Part shown: piece after piece, positions 36,901-51,800 of the stretch
Numbering within the stretch: the stretch's first letter is position 1
Layout of the letters: each line of letters begins with the position of its first letter
From: Pseudorasbora parva
Lineage: Eukaryota; Chordata; Actinopteri; Cypriniformes; Gobionidae
DNA length: 64,000 bases
Assembly: GCF_024679245.1 (NCBI RefSeq)
Contig: NC_090184.1
Coordinates: forward strand, 18,137,644 to 18,201,643
Direction of reading: 5' to 3'
The notes under the pieces: model-generated
The model's database searches: none
The model's input: only the letters and a program-made list of their open reading frames with translations
Told to the model about the DNA's origin: nothing
Program-made: the position numbers and the translations under genes

Positions 36901-39900
36901 AAACACCGGATAGTATACGTGTTCTTTTCATAGAAAAGTTCTGATTGGGGGATTTAAATGACTGAAATCTGGCAACCGTAAGCACGAACACTCTTCTTTT
37001 TCCCCCGACAAAACCAAAACCAGTGGTCAAGTTTTTTTATTTTTTAAACAACATTTTAGTCTCGTCTTTTTTTCGTCAACGATATTGCATGTTTAAAGCA
37101 TTAGTCACAATGTAGGCTACGCAGTGACTGTGATGTACTCTGAAATACAAGCATGCAAAAACATCATACTTCAGTTCTCAAAAATATAAATATATATATA
37201 TATTTTTACAAAATGAATAGCCTTGTCAAATGACTGTCGTTTTAACTTATATGGTGGAAAAGATGATGTTTGCTAGAAGGATCAAGTGAACGATCTGTAA
37301 GCAACATATCTACGTTTGTATTTTGTAAAAAATAATAATATTAACCTTTGTCATTAGACACACTATTTAGTTTTGTATGGTACTTGGAGTTTCCTATTGT
37401 TACTGTACTAGCATCTTGTGTTATCTAGACAATGCTGTCTCTCTAAGAAACTTTTAATTTAATCAGAAATAGTTTAGACAGTCAATAAGTGGATAAATCA
37501 CTACTTTCTGCTAGCAGGAATACAGTTGTAATTGCCCCTTTCTTCAGTTTAAGACACTGAACGAAGCTTGCTTGAAATGGGCCGAACAAACAAACAATTT
37601 TGAATTAAATTGTTGTGGTATCCGATTATAATAATAATCAACCATGACAGTTGACATTTGTGGGAAGGGTATGAAAAGTCCTCAAGTCACCTGCACAGCC
37701 TGGAACATGACATTTGTGTCCATGAGAGCTGCCGTTTTTGCTATCCTCGAGTGTTGCTTGTTTACCTGCAGTCCCGATGATTTGGCTCCGTCAGTTCAGC
37801 CTGACAATGAACATGTTCGAACAGATGCAAATATTGGGGGTGTACATATTAATGATCCCCAGCGATTGGGTCACAGTTGGAATCACTTATTTTTTCTTGC
37901 ACGAGATTTACATATGAAGTAGGAGGCAATGGTGTTCGAGACTCACAATATGTGATGTGCATGTACTGAACTCTTATTATTTCACAATAGCGAGGTTAGG
38001 TAAATTTTTCATTCTAGGGCACCTTTAAAATATTTAAATGGTTAACAGTTATTTTACACTGTAATACTAGTTTTTTGATCAAATAAATGGTGAGCATAAG
38101 AAACTTCTTTAACAAACGTTTGAACAGAAATGGAAATATCTAAATAAGCCTCCCACTGATGGCCCTTCAAAAAAAAAAAAAAAAAAAAAAGATTGCTGCA
38201 TGACGCCTGCCAACAACAGCTTTCCATACACTCTGCCCACCTCCTACAGCCTCGTGTATGAAGACATGAGTCAGCACATCGCAGTGTTGGCTCAGTGTGA
38301 GCAGACACTCTGGATCGGGCCGCGGTGCGATGATGGGCTCTCCCGTAGGCGGAGCTGAAGCAAGGAGCAGATAAGGGCGGAGCAGAGAAAGCGCGTGATG
38401 CACCAGTCCGACAAGAGCGCCACCGAAACCCACGTCTGTGTTTCTGAACAACACCTCCTCCAACAGCCAACAGATGTCCCTGCATAGCACAGATACACGC
38501 ACACCCTGAGAAAGAGGGAGAAGATTATTACAATCATTATTAGTACAATCATTAAAGCAAGCAGAATCCTGTTTGATGCTTGTATGAATCATCTACAACG
38601 AGTCAATGACTAATAAACCAATTGATGTAATACTATAAAATAGATCCAGTCCTAGATGATAATTGGTTGATACAGCAATTGGCAGGAATAAAAATGTTTT
38701 AATCTAGCAAAATTCAGAAAAATGCAGTCAAATACATACTGTCCTTATTGTACATATGAAATAGTAATATTCCGTGTTGGGGAAAGTTACGGATAAAAGT
38801 AATCTGTTACTCCTTAAAAAAAGCAACTAATTTGTGTTGTTTCTTTTTATGGAAAATACCACGTTAAATTAACCTGGACTAGGCTTCCTTGTTTGTTTTT
38901 TAAAGCAGCACTTGGTAACTTTTGCTCTCGGGGTCCCCCTACAGTTGGAAAAAAATCACGTCCTCAACTACTGTCGTAAGCTCTGTCATCCTACAACAGG
39001 GGATGCCATCGCGTGTGTTGACATGACAACACTGATAGCCCTGAACTAGTGATGCGCGGGTCGTCTCATAACCCACGGACTCTTTATGTCTATTTAATGG
39101 TCACGGGTGCGGGGCGGGGTTGTAAAAAATACATACAGTGGTGCGGGGCGGGCCAAATAATTTCATAAAAGCAGCCCCGCGGGTTGGAGTTCACATGCAG
39201 GTGTTCTTCTGGCGTCGCGTGTGAAATGTCTTCATCCTAGGTACAGTCAGTGGCATGTTTCAGCATGTCATATGAATATAATTTCTTGGGTTTTATTTTT
39301 TTCAAACGCCAAATAATCGCGATGCTCACGTTTACAAGCCAGCGCCATTATAGTAGTCTATTGGTTACCGTTTTACAGAATCTATATGATACTTCAGTTC
39401 AATGTTTGAGTGGTAGGTAATCACCATAATAAGCAGGACAGCATCGGTCGAGCACGCCTCCTTCAGCTCACGCCGACGAGCAAACGCTGGTCTAATGTTG
39501 ATCCTCGTCCTGCCTTTAATCCCATCACTTTTTCGTTTCCTCTTATTGCTTTCCTCCAATAAAACCTTTTCTTTCTTATTTGTCTGTGCTGCTTCGGACT
39601 TGACTATATTTTCCAATGAACAAAGTTGGGCTCGCACGTCCGAATTTAAGGAAGTGTGGGTGTTGGTGGAAGTGACGTATATGCCGTTAAGCAGTCGAAT
39701 TTTGTCGTTCTTTTTGTTCTCGGGTTACTACCCGAAACCCGAAGTTTAAAAGTACGATTATAAACGATACAGACCCCATCAGGCTATGGCAGACGTGTCA
39801 TTCAACCTATTGTAAGTCGATTTATCATCACAAGAGTCTTGAAAATATATTATGTAGGTTGAAAAGTTACCTAGTGCTGATTTAATTAAAAAAGAGTTAT

Positions 39901-42900
39901 ATTTTTGGTATATGTAAAGGCCAATTCAAACCAAAAGTGAAACGATTAAGCCTCCGGTTAAAAAAAGAATTGTAATTCAACCTGTACAGCTCAAACAAAC
40001 TATTTCAGCTGTGCTGCCAATCTGGATTGTAGAAGAATAGGACACAGGAGAAGAAAGTTCAACAAACTTCAACAATAACCAAAAAAAAAAAAAAAACTTT
40101 TTTAATGCAAATGTGATGTTTAACTCAAGTAAATTTTGCTTATTCGTATGGTTGAATTTTATCACTGAAGGTCCACAGCAAAGACATTTGTTAATAAAGT
40201 AAGATTAAATACATAAAGTATATTTGTGTTATGTAACAATTAGGGGTGACACCGAATAGTCGAAGATTCGATGCATCGATATGCAGAGCCGGATTCGACC
40301 ACCCATCTTACAGTCCAATCTTCACGGGTGTTATGAAATGAGATTCATACTATTTTGGCAATATGGGGGTGCTCAATATTTTAAAGACGTGGTGCGGCGC
40401 TGCGCGTTGATGAGCGGTGCTGAGCTTAGCCTCTTGTGTGCGACCCCTTTAGGGGCGCGCACTGAGCTTCGATCATCAATGTACATACTGATTTCACCCT
40501 GTGCTACAAGATACACCTATCGTGCAGCTCTTCTGTCAGTAGTTGATTCAAAATCGAGCTTATGCGTATATAATGTGCGCGTCTGTTGTGCGATACCTGA
40601 GGCGGTGATGAGCTTCGCATCCGGTGTGCGACCCCCTTTAGGCACAATCGGCTTAAGAACGTGCATGTAAACGCACTCCAAGTTGTCTTTTCCTCTCTAG
40701 GCAGGTATTTGTTTAGGTTTATTTATCAAAATGTTCTTTTATATATTTGTGGGATGTTATGTAATTGTGTATTGGTAAATCCTTAGTCGGGGACACCCAT
40801 AGTAACATTTTATCACTGCAGGTTTGCGTAATACTGCCAGTTAATAAATAATGAAAAAGTAATGCTTTACTTTACTCGTAGCTTGAAAAAGTAAACTCAC
40901 GTTACTTGTAATTTTGTTACCTAGGTATGTGACAGTGAGAAAATCTTCCCATATGACAACACCGATAATACCGGTATCACTGGCGGGGGCTTTTAAATTG
41001 CTAATTCTAAACTGAAAGTAAAATGTGCACGGCCGTTCGGGCAGAGGGCCAAAGTAAGTGTTTTCAATGAATTCCTATGGAAGTTAAGCTTCCATAGGCA
41101 TTGTCTGAAAAAGCGTCAGTGGACCCGCACTGTGAATGAGTGCGGCCGTAAATTAATGACAGTGTGAAGGAATGACACTGCAAATGTAAATGACAGTGTG
41201 GCCGTGAAGAAATGACAGGGCGGACATACTTTTAGTTTAGAATTAGCGCCAATTCGGGGGCGGCAGTTGCTTGAATGGTGGGTTCATTAGCCTATTATTC
41301 TTACTGAAAATAATAAATAGTACAATGACAAATTCACTTAAATAGGCGCTTTTACATTTCGCTTTGAAACCAAATCTTCCGCGATCATCTTGTCTGTCAG
41401 CTCTTCGCTCATAATGAATGGAATCTGACTCCTGCTGCTGGTGTGCGCGGTGACTCTCGTTTAGCTCATGCTGTATTGAGCAGACACCTTCAGTTTTTAA
41501 TTGTAGTGTCTGTTCTCTAACTGAACTAAATTATTTTATTACTTTAAAAAAGTAAACAACGGTGATGCACGGTGAAGCAAGTGATGTTACAAAAAAAACA
41601 CGAAGTAAAGTAAAAAAGGCAAGTAAAAAACCGACTATTGCAGCAAGCATAGCGTTACCCCAACTCGGTTAATAGTGATATAGCTGAAAACTCTGCATAC
41701 AGTTGACTACCAATAAAATTAATAAAAAATTGGGACCAAATTTATTCAGACACTTTTACCTGACCATGTTTTGCTTGCGTGTTTTTTCTTTAAAGTGGGG
41801 ATGAAACACTTTCAGTGAATCAATCTTGAGTACCTATAGAGTAGTATTGCATCCTTCATATCTCCAAAAAGTATTTAGTTTTATTATGTTTATAAAAGAA
41901 ATATAGGCTGTACAGTCTTTCCGAAAAAAACCAGCGGCTGGAAGCGTATCGTGAGGTCGGAGCTAAAGAATGACGAGCACAAATAGCTATTTTGTTGAGA
42001 GCATCTGAAAGCTCTGACATCTTTAAATAAACCATTGAGATCAATCAGATTTAGCCATACATATATGATCCAGAATCAGATCTAGAGGCTGAAATTGAAC
42101 CGGAGAAGCAGCAAAGACGACTACAGCAGGACGTCTCAATGGTATGTACTGTTACTTATATACGCTTAGCGGCTGGTCATGCTCGCGAGTTTTACAACAT
42201 TTCTGTGCGTTTACTCTTGGTTTATGAGGACATAATTCGGTTTATGGATTATTGCATGCGATTTAATGTTAGCAGTTGCAAGCGGAATGGTTTTGCACAT
42301 CAGACTAGTGCGTTTTTACATAGAAAAATAATGGAATAGTAGCACATTTGAATAAACGAGTCGATAGCTAACAACACAAAGACATTTAAAGCAGTTTTAT
42401 TCACCGCCTACTTCCAACATACGACCGTAAACCTTAATCGCTGGAACCACTCCATCTTTCAGCATTAGACGAGCTACAATTCTGGAGTTAAACCTTGTTT
42501 ATAAACCATTGTCGCCGAAATGAAGGGAACAAACCAAAACACTTGCACAACTCTATTGCTGCTCCAGAAAAACAAACTCCATCCACTGCCCCATTAACTC
42601 TGGGTTATTTGGGAAGCTGTACAGGGTTGTCTTGCCCTGACAACCAGAAAAACACTTCTTTGGTGACATTGTTGATTTCCTCAAGTCCTGTGACAGCGTG
42701 ACTGCAGCGAAGCCGGCTTCCCTAAAGCGTTTCCTCTCTCGTTCTAGTCACGCGCCCTTCCGGGAGAAGAGCCCGTACAGCCCGTACAAGGACATTCCGC
42801 CCTATCTGACATCAGCTAAAAATGAGAAACTTGTGAGAAACCAGAAGGAGTATTTTTGGCACAGAAAACATCCAGATTTTTTTTTTTAACTTTGTCTATG

Positions 42901-45837
42901 TTTAGGATGGGAATACAAGTCTTTAACGGTGTAAAAACTCTGTGTGCAACTTATAACACCACAGACTGAACACATTATTTAAAACAAAATTAAGCATTGC
43001 TTAGTAATTGATTGACTTAAAGTGGTATTATCTAATCGTGTACTTTAATTGTACAGCTGACTGATTGATTGTAATCGATTACGTACCTTTCTATCAAATT
43101 TATCTGACATTATCTAAATAAAACATTTTCTGACAGAGTTTAATGGGTTAGTTCACCCAAAAATGAAAATTCTGTTATTAATAACTAACCCTAATGTCGT
43201 TCGACACACGTAAGACTTTCATCTTTGGAACACAAATGAAGATATTTTTGTTGAAATCTGATGGCTCAGAAAGGCCTTCATTGACATCATTCTTGTCGCT
43301 TCATAAAATTATTATTGTAGAGCCACTGTAGAGATGGACTTTGTAATGATGTCTTTAGTACCTTTTATGGGTCTTGAGAGAGGAAATTACATTGATGTCA
43401 ATGAAGGCCTGTCTGTGCCATCGGATTTCAACAAAAATATCTTCATTGTTGTTCCGAAGATGAACGGAGGTTTCCGTTGTCGAACGACATGAGGGTAAGT
43501 AATTAATGAGAGAATTTACATTTTTGGGTGAACTAACCATTTAACTGAGTTCTTGTCATGTTATATTACCATTTTCTAAACTATAGTGAATAAACTGCTA
43601 ATAATAAACTATTTTATAGTTTCATCCTGACCACAGAACCCAGTCCCTTTTGACTTTCCAGTCGTGTCTGACAACTGAATGTGCTGGAGTTTGTTTCTGG
43701 ATGAGCGAGGAGGATTTTTCTTGAATCCCTCCCAAACAACATGTGGTGATGTAGGGGTTGTTTGAATTTTTTTTTAGGCTTTCTGACCCCAAGACTCAAC
43801 TAATCTCTGCGATTCTCCATCTGTGATCTTGGAGAGTCTTTGCGTACTCAAGCGTTCCTCCTCGCCGTGCATTAGGAAGATTCGAAGATTCGAAGATTCG
43901 ATGCATCGATATGCGGAGCCTGATTCGACCACCGATCTCACGGTCGAATCTTCGCGGGTGTTATGAAACGAGGATCATACCATTTTGGCAATATGGGGGT
44001 GCTCAATATTTTAAAGACGTGTCGCGGCGCTGAGCTGAGTATCGGTGTGCGACCCCTTTAAGGGCGCTGAGCTTCGCACTGCTCCTTTTAAATTAGAACA
44101 CGTTCAATGAGTGTACACACACCGGCGGCAGCATTCAGCGCTTGTCCGTGGCCACTCGGGAAGTTGTTTAAAATCCTGCTGCACCACAGAGCGCTTTCGT
44201 GCAGCTCATCTGTCAGTCAATTCAAAATTGAGCTTGTGTGTATATAATGTGCGCATCAGGTGGCGGTGTGAGTGAGATCCTGAGGGCGCGTGGGGCTTAG
44301 CTTCGCGTACGTCCTTCACCCGCTTTAGGCACAATCGGCTACAGAACGTGCATATAAACGCACCCAAATGTTCTTTTCCTCTCTAGGCAGGTATTTTTTT
44401 AGGTTTATTTATCAAAATGTTCTTTTATATATTTGTGTGATGTTCTGTATTTCGATCGCGGCTTTAACATGTTATGAGAAAACGGTTTATGAATGTTTAT
44501 CCACCACATTACCTTTTAGGCTATTTAAACCTAAATAAGAAAGCCATTGTCAGTTTGTCTGTCAGTTGGCAGGCAGTTTTGGTTGCTTTATTAAAAGTTG
44601 TTGCTGTGTGCAGTGTGTAAAGAAAATTAAAAATAGTTTTACCCTTCTGCTGACAGTGTCGTGCTCCTCCCAACCCATTCACACACACAGATGATTCGAC
44701 TATCAGTCGACCATAGAGAGATTCGAAAATTCTGATTCGATTGTCTAAATCCTTAGTCGAGGACAGCCCTAGACAATATACAAACACGTCCTCTTTCAGG
44801 CAGATTTGTAACATCTTTAGTTAAATGGAGCTTCTTAATTATTGCCCTGATGGTGGAAATGGGGATTCTCAATGCTTTAGCTATTTTCCTACAGCCTCTT
44901 TCTATTTTGTGAAGCTCAATAATCTTTTGCTGCACATCAGAACTATATTTTTTGGTTTCACTCATTGTGATAAATGATTAAGGGAATTTGGGAATTTATA
45001 TTTATACTCCTGTAAAACAAGACATCCTAGCTGGACAATTTAATGTTCCTTATATTAATGTAAATATACTTCAGAGGTATTTTACTCATTTAAAATTCTA
45101 GGGGTACCAACAATTGTGGCCAATATGTTTTAGAGAAAAGCATTTATTTCATAATGTGATTTACCCCCCCATTGTCAATTATTCTACTTAAATGAAAGGT
45201 TGGATTTTTGTGAATTTTTTTAGTAAAAGATCAAAAGGATAAACAATGCAGATTATTATTTTTTACAGCCATATTTCATCATATTTACCAGGGGTACCAA
45301 CAATTTTGATCACGACTGTGTGTGTGTGTGATGTCCAAGAGTTTTTAAAACAGACCTTGCGATGCTTGTGCAGCAGTAAACAGGACACCAGACTTGTAGA
45401 CATGACAGCCATACTTGTAGTTGAAGCTAAAATAAAATTGAAAAAATAAAACACACACAACTTTAATAAATAAATCAAGTACTAAAGTGCAAGAGTTTGA
45501 TCTTTGAGATCTCGTGTTTCAGTCACACTCACAGTACATGAAATGAAGAGTCAGTGCAATAGTCAGCTGTCTATCAGCGGGAGGCAGTTCAGGCATGACG
45601 GCGGGTGGGAGGAGCCAGGAAACATCCTTCTGGTTGAAGATGGAATCCATCCTGATGAAATAAACCACATGTCGTTTTATTACACATACTTTGTTTAATA
45701 TAGATGTATAGGGGTGTAAATTAGGGTAATAACTTTTTCAAAAATAATCTTCATTGCTGCCTTCTTCATCATCTTCATTAGACGAAAAGTGCAGAATACC
45801 ATTCCAAACGGAAATTATTGGATAGATTATTGGAGCA

Positions 45838-45872
<35 letters not shown>

Positions 45873-48800
45873 CACACCAATATTTGGATTTTTCTAGAAA
45901 AATAGATACAGAAAGTTATAGAAAATACTAATTACAAGCAGTAATGTTTGTTATGGTTGTTCATATTTTCAATTTATGATACAGGAAATCTATTATTTGA
46001 AAAATAGACAAATATGTTTAACCCTAGTATAGGCTGCATACTGTACATTTCAGTCCTCCACAAACCTCATGTGACTGCATCACCTGTCCACTGTCCTCAC
46101 TTCCTAACGTGTACAAATAAAAGGCTTTACAACAATACATTACTACCAGCTGTCAATATGCAAATGTCAAGCCCCGCAGGGCTAAATCTTCCCGATAACG
46201 ATTCCCTGCTGTGGATGTTCCACTTTAAACGTATAACAGTGCCTGGGGCTCTCGGAAGAGACTGAAGAGCAGATGAGAAGCTCTTTGTAGATTTCAGGAT
46301 ATTCCAACTCATTATGAGCCGGGGTTGGAATAACTTGCTTCTCCCGATAACCTGAGTTATTTAAAACGTGTGCACCGCAGAAACATTTTAAGCACTTGGC
46401 TCTTGAGCTCTTTTTCAGAAGAGTCCCAGTGCTTGAGAATATGTCTAATATCTAGGATTTCATAAAAATTTCAGTAGTTGATACTGTTGAAATACTTAAA
46501 ATGCCTTTTAAAATTTCATGATTCTCAATAGCAATTTGTATACCGCAGCTTCAATTGAAAATATACTAATATGCCACTGAACACGCTCCTTTAAATAGTT
46601 AAACATCAATATGATTATTAACGAATTGCATAAAAATGGAATATACCATTTAAATACTATCATTCAAAAGTTTGGGGTTGTAGAGATTTTCATTATTGAC
46701 AAATGTATGGATTTTACTACAATTAATAAAAAATGTATGCAAATTAATATAAAATATTTCTATTTAAAATAAATGCTGTTCTTTGAACTATCTGAAAAAA
46801 ACCTTTATCATGGTTTCCACAAAAAAATATGAAGCAGCACAACATTTGATGAACCTGTTCATTGATAAGAAATGTTTCTTGAGCATCAAATCAGTACGTT
46901 AGAATGATTTCTGAAGGATCATGCGCCACTGAAGACTGGCGTAATAATGCTGAACATTCAGCTTTGGAATACATTCACAGGAATGAATCATATTTTAAAC
47001 TATATTAAAATAGAAAAATTATTTGACATTTAAATACTACTTCACAGTATTACTGTACATTTGATCAAATAAACAGAACCTTGGTGACATGGTGAGCATT
47101 AGAGACTTCTTTCAAAAACATTTTTAAAAATCTTACCGACTCCAAACTTTTGAATGGTAATGTATGTACACATTGATTCAATTTCTCCATTAATTGTTTA
47201 AACCAAGTGAACGGTCAGTGATAGAATAATTATAAGTTAACAAATAACAGATCAGAACAATAAGACAAAGATGGAAATAATAGTCAAAACAAATAATAAA
47301 TAATTATGCAAGTCATTCAGTAGGCTAAATCAGACCTCTAGAGCCAAGTGCATAAAACATTTGTGAAATGCACTCGATTAAAGCAACTCAAGTTACAAAA
47401 AACATTTTTAGAAAGCGATATGCTGAACTAGCTAAATGTATTTTTCTTGCTTTTTTTGTCTTGCCAATTTGGCACATCAAATAAATAACCCAAAGGTGAA
47501 GAAGAACTGAACTGGAGGACCAGAACTCCAGGGACTTTCGTGACTGACAAGAAAACTAGGAAATTCTAACGTGAAGGATGCAGGATGGTTTGCAGTGAAA
47601 CGCATGTGCTCTTTTGTCTTTCACCATATGGGCAGACAGATGCTAGGGTGGCAAATAGGAAGAGATGGATGAAGAGTAGATGCTGCAGATGAGATACACG
47701 AACGGAGGGATTGAAGAGACCTGTTGTGCAGTATGGCGGTCAACAGCAGGTCCTGTAGGGGGTGCCCTCCATCCACACGGCACTTTCCACTCTCGCACAT
47801 CTCCTGAGAGTGAGAAAGAATGGGTTTAAAAACTTTTCCACAGTGCCCATACATAAGCTTCAAAAACTGAGACGTCGCATTATGGCTAAACTGGTTTCGA
47901 TTCAAGACCCAGATTTTGGACGTTGTAATTATTTACTGTATGAAAAGTACTTAAAATGAAGTATAAATATTGTATACAATAACATGGCATTGTATAAATG
48001 GCATTGTATAAATATTAGCACAAACTGAAAAGATCCAACAATGTAGTTTCCACAACAACAAAAAAAGTACACAACGCATGCATCATCCTAATTCAATGTC
48101 TCTTGGATGGATAACTTAAAGGGTTACTTCAGCGATTAGCATATGGCTTTGTATCAGTAGAAACCCTGAAGTATATTCAAATGATTATGCTTTCCCCCCT
48201 CATATCCCCCGAGACAAGAGATTTATGCATTTTATTTCTGGAATAATTCCTCCTATGATGCAAATTGACGATATTTGCATCATAGGAGGAATGTTTGGCA
48301 AAAGGCTAAAGACTACAGCCAGCAGAGGGAGCCATTTCCGCATGTTTTGAACCCGCGTATGGGGGATGGGAGATCACACTCAGAGCTCAGCTCGCAGCTA
48401 CAGGCACTCATGTAAACGGAGCTATGGTGAGCAATGCAAGTCTTTTAACTTATCAAATTAATTTCTGAATGTTAGGCTTGCATACGTTGTGAATGTATGC
48501 CGTGAGTGTAGTCGCGATTACCTCAGCTCTCATCATGAGAGCTCATCAGCTCATTTATCTCACTCCTGCAGTTAGTGCTCAGTGCTGTGATACTCGCACG
48601 GTGACTCACTCATTATATTGAGCAGACACGTTCAGTTTTTAATTGTAGTGTCTTCTCTAACTCAGTCACAGTAATCCAGTAAGTGGCTTTGGGAATGGCC
48701 TCAGGGCAGCGAAGCATTCTGGGAATTGTAGTCTTTCATCCCCATGAGACAAAAATAAATGTTCTCTCTTTTCTCAGTCTAGAAGGCACCAAATTCAAAA

Positions 48801-51800
48801 ATAATTTCACATTTCTACTACATTGATGACCCAGTTTAAATACAGATTCATCTTCCCAGCGCTGAAGTACTCCTTTAAGTGGCTTTAATAAACACTGAAA
48901 AAAGACCTGATTCTCTGTCCTAAAACATCACATCACATCAGTATTATACCTAGGTGTATGTCTTTATTTATTCATTTTGCATATTATTTGCATCTTTGTC
49001 TTATCGTTGGTAAATTATAATAGCGATTACTTGTTTCAAATTTGTCAAAGTAATATTGTGAAACATTAGCAATTATAATAACGGTTTTCTATTTAAATAT
49101 ATTTTGAAATATAATTTAATCCAGTGATGGCAAAGCTGAATTTTCAGCATCATTACTCCAGTCTTCAGTGTCACATTATCCATCAGAAATCATTTTGATA
49201 TGCTGCTGCTCAAGAAACATTACTGACATTTCTGCTTAATATTGTGGAAATATTTTTTCAGGATTGTTTGATGAACAAAGTTAAAATGAAAAGCATTTAT
49301 TTGAAATGGAAATACTTTTTAATTATTTGTATTATTATTTGTACTAAATGCATGCAAATTATTGATATTGAGAATCATAAAATTATATTAAGAAATTATA
49401 CAAGATATGCGATACTGATGTTGTAATATTGCGAAAACCCCAATATTACCAAGCTCTGGACACATTTAATCCTTATTTTTTTATTTATTGGACAATTTAT
49501 TTTGCAACACTTACTTCGTGTTCTTATATGGCTTCCATTATTTGCATTTAGTATTATTTCCCCTGCTGTCAGAACAGACCGTCCGCCCACAAGCCACTGC
49601 GTTAAGGCTCTGCATTTGTATGAAATTATTATATTTTATTCGCTGGTGTGTACGGATGAGCGAGTGTGTGTAATTCATTGCATGAGTCATACCTTCAGAG
49701 AGAAAGCTTGTGCAAAATGGATCCTAACACTTCCTCTGTGATCACCCTTCAGCAGGGAGGCCACAAACCGCAGAGTAGACATCACACCGGCCTAGAGACC
49801 ACAGAAACACAGGAAAAAACACGCTGCCATTCACACACGAGCTGATGAAATGACTTGGATCTAATTCGAGAAAACTATTCTGATCTTCACAGCACTCTAA
49901 TGGTGAAGAGCCATTAGAGGAGAAATTAGTGGCTGTAATCACTATAATAACTGCCGTCTTTTTGAGATGGATGCACACAATAATATGGATTTATCAGAGC
50001 CCTTTATCTCTTTCTTCTCCTCTTAATCTGAGACGAAACGTTCTAGCTGTGTCTTTACCATTGCTCGTTTAGAAAACACATCTCACTACCTGCACATTAA
50101 AAGTCATCAAATCTAAATGAAAATCACAGTGGTTTTGGTCTGGTTTTAATCATCTGAATATTGCTGCTTATTAGGGTGTAATGAATTAGTTCACCTCAGA
50201 AATTACAAATACAAAACAACATGACTGCAATTCCTGTGCAACACTTCTGTTGGGTTTAGCTCATTGCTATATGGTTGCTAGGTTGTTCTGAGCTGTTGTT
50301 ATATGGTTGTTTAATGACAGACATGATATCATCTGGCAGGGTGTCGCCATGCTGTTACTAGGGGTGGTCTGGGTGGTTGCTCCGATAAGTGGTTTCTACG
50401 GTGTTCTGTACTCCAGGTGGTTGCTAAGAGTTCTGAGTGGTTGCCAGGACATTGCTAGGTTGTTGCTAGTGTATAGTAAAAGAGCTCTACAATATTCTTA
50501 CAACAAATCCCTTCAATGGTTAGTTTCCCCAAAAAAATGAAAATTATCCCATAATTTGCATGCCATTCTAGATGTTTATGACTTTTTTTTATTATAGACA
50601 AACACAGTTATATATAAAAAATATCCTAGCTCTTCCAAGCTTTATAATGGGAGTGAATGTTACCATTTGTTTTAAGCCCCAAAAAGCACATCCATCCATC
50701 ATAAACATACTCCACACGGCTTCAGGGGTTAATAAAGGCCTCCTGAAGCAAAGCGATGCGTCTGTGTAAGAAAAATATCCATATCTATAACTTCCGGTAA
50801 CAGGTGTACACCAGTCTAGTTCCGGCAGAAAAGTGACTTCTGACCCGATGCATGCCGTTTATTGATAAACGCGGAAACGCCCAAACCACTTCACCAGAAA
50901 TCCTGCCTTGTCATTGTCATGTCATTGGTTAAGGTTACAGTGATGAGTAAGTTTAGGGATCAGTGTTTGGTGTAGGTCATCAATACTGTGGTTGACATGA
51001 CGAATACAATCTAAAAAAATCAGCTACAGGGTGTTTTTTTAATCACTTGAAGGGGATAGAGCAAAACAAAACACTGGTTATGGTTGCCTGTATCTCTCAC
51101 TGAGAGAAAGCACATTATCAGTATGTCTCTAACCAAAAGTTTCTGGTTAGAACTGGAGCTTAATCAGCTCCAACCTAGGAGAGACTGTATCTGTGTATGC
51201 GCACAATATTCTGTGTTACAGATGGGTGTACAATGGACATCCAAAAAGATGGGTGGACTTGTTGTTCTGGGCAAGCTGGTGCATGCGCCACACCGGAGAG
51301 GACCTAATTCGGAGGTGAAAGTGGCAACAAGTGACACGTCTAGATTCAGATTAACTGACAATGTGTGGAAATTTACCTGAAATTGACTGTGGATTTTCTA
51401 TGAACCAATCAGGATCATCCACCTTGCTGTAATGACGTGGATAGACCTTGAAAATAGTATAACTGTAGGGACAATTCACCCTTGGCCGCAAGTTTGATTG
51501 ACAGGCGATCTGACCAATAACATCGTTGAATCTGCTGTTTTGTCCGACAAAGCAGTCAGGAGAGTTAGTAGATTAACGTTGGTGGACTTGAACTTGAAAA
51601 ACTGTGTTTTTCCGCAGTTGAAACAACATTTCTTTTAGTGTTCATTCATGTTTATTTGATGCTTATCAATGAACTAGAAGGAAGAGATGATCGGTTCACG
51701 AGCAGCTTTAACTGAGGGACTGCAGCTTTAACTGAGGGACTGCAGCGGTCATAATTCTTTAAAGAGACACAAAACGGTATATATTGTTTACATTTCTTTA

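Noticed and set aside
38054..38552. Alternative - strand frames overlapping gpat2 exon h
   Set aside because: They are shadows in other frames. Only the frame giving [14 protein letters not shown] matches GPAT and keeps phase with the flanking exons.
40281..40670. A 129-residue + strand frame
   Set aside because: It lies entirely inside the hAT-like copy A, and the same region is broken in copy B. No transposase motif is visible.
51084..51380. A 98-residue + strand frame in a gpat2 intron
   Set aside because: I recognise no domain. It lies in a repeat-rich intron and has no supporting splice structure.
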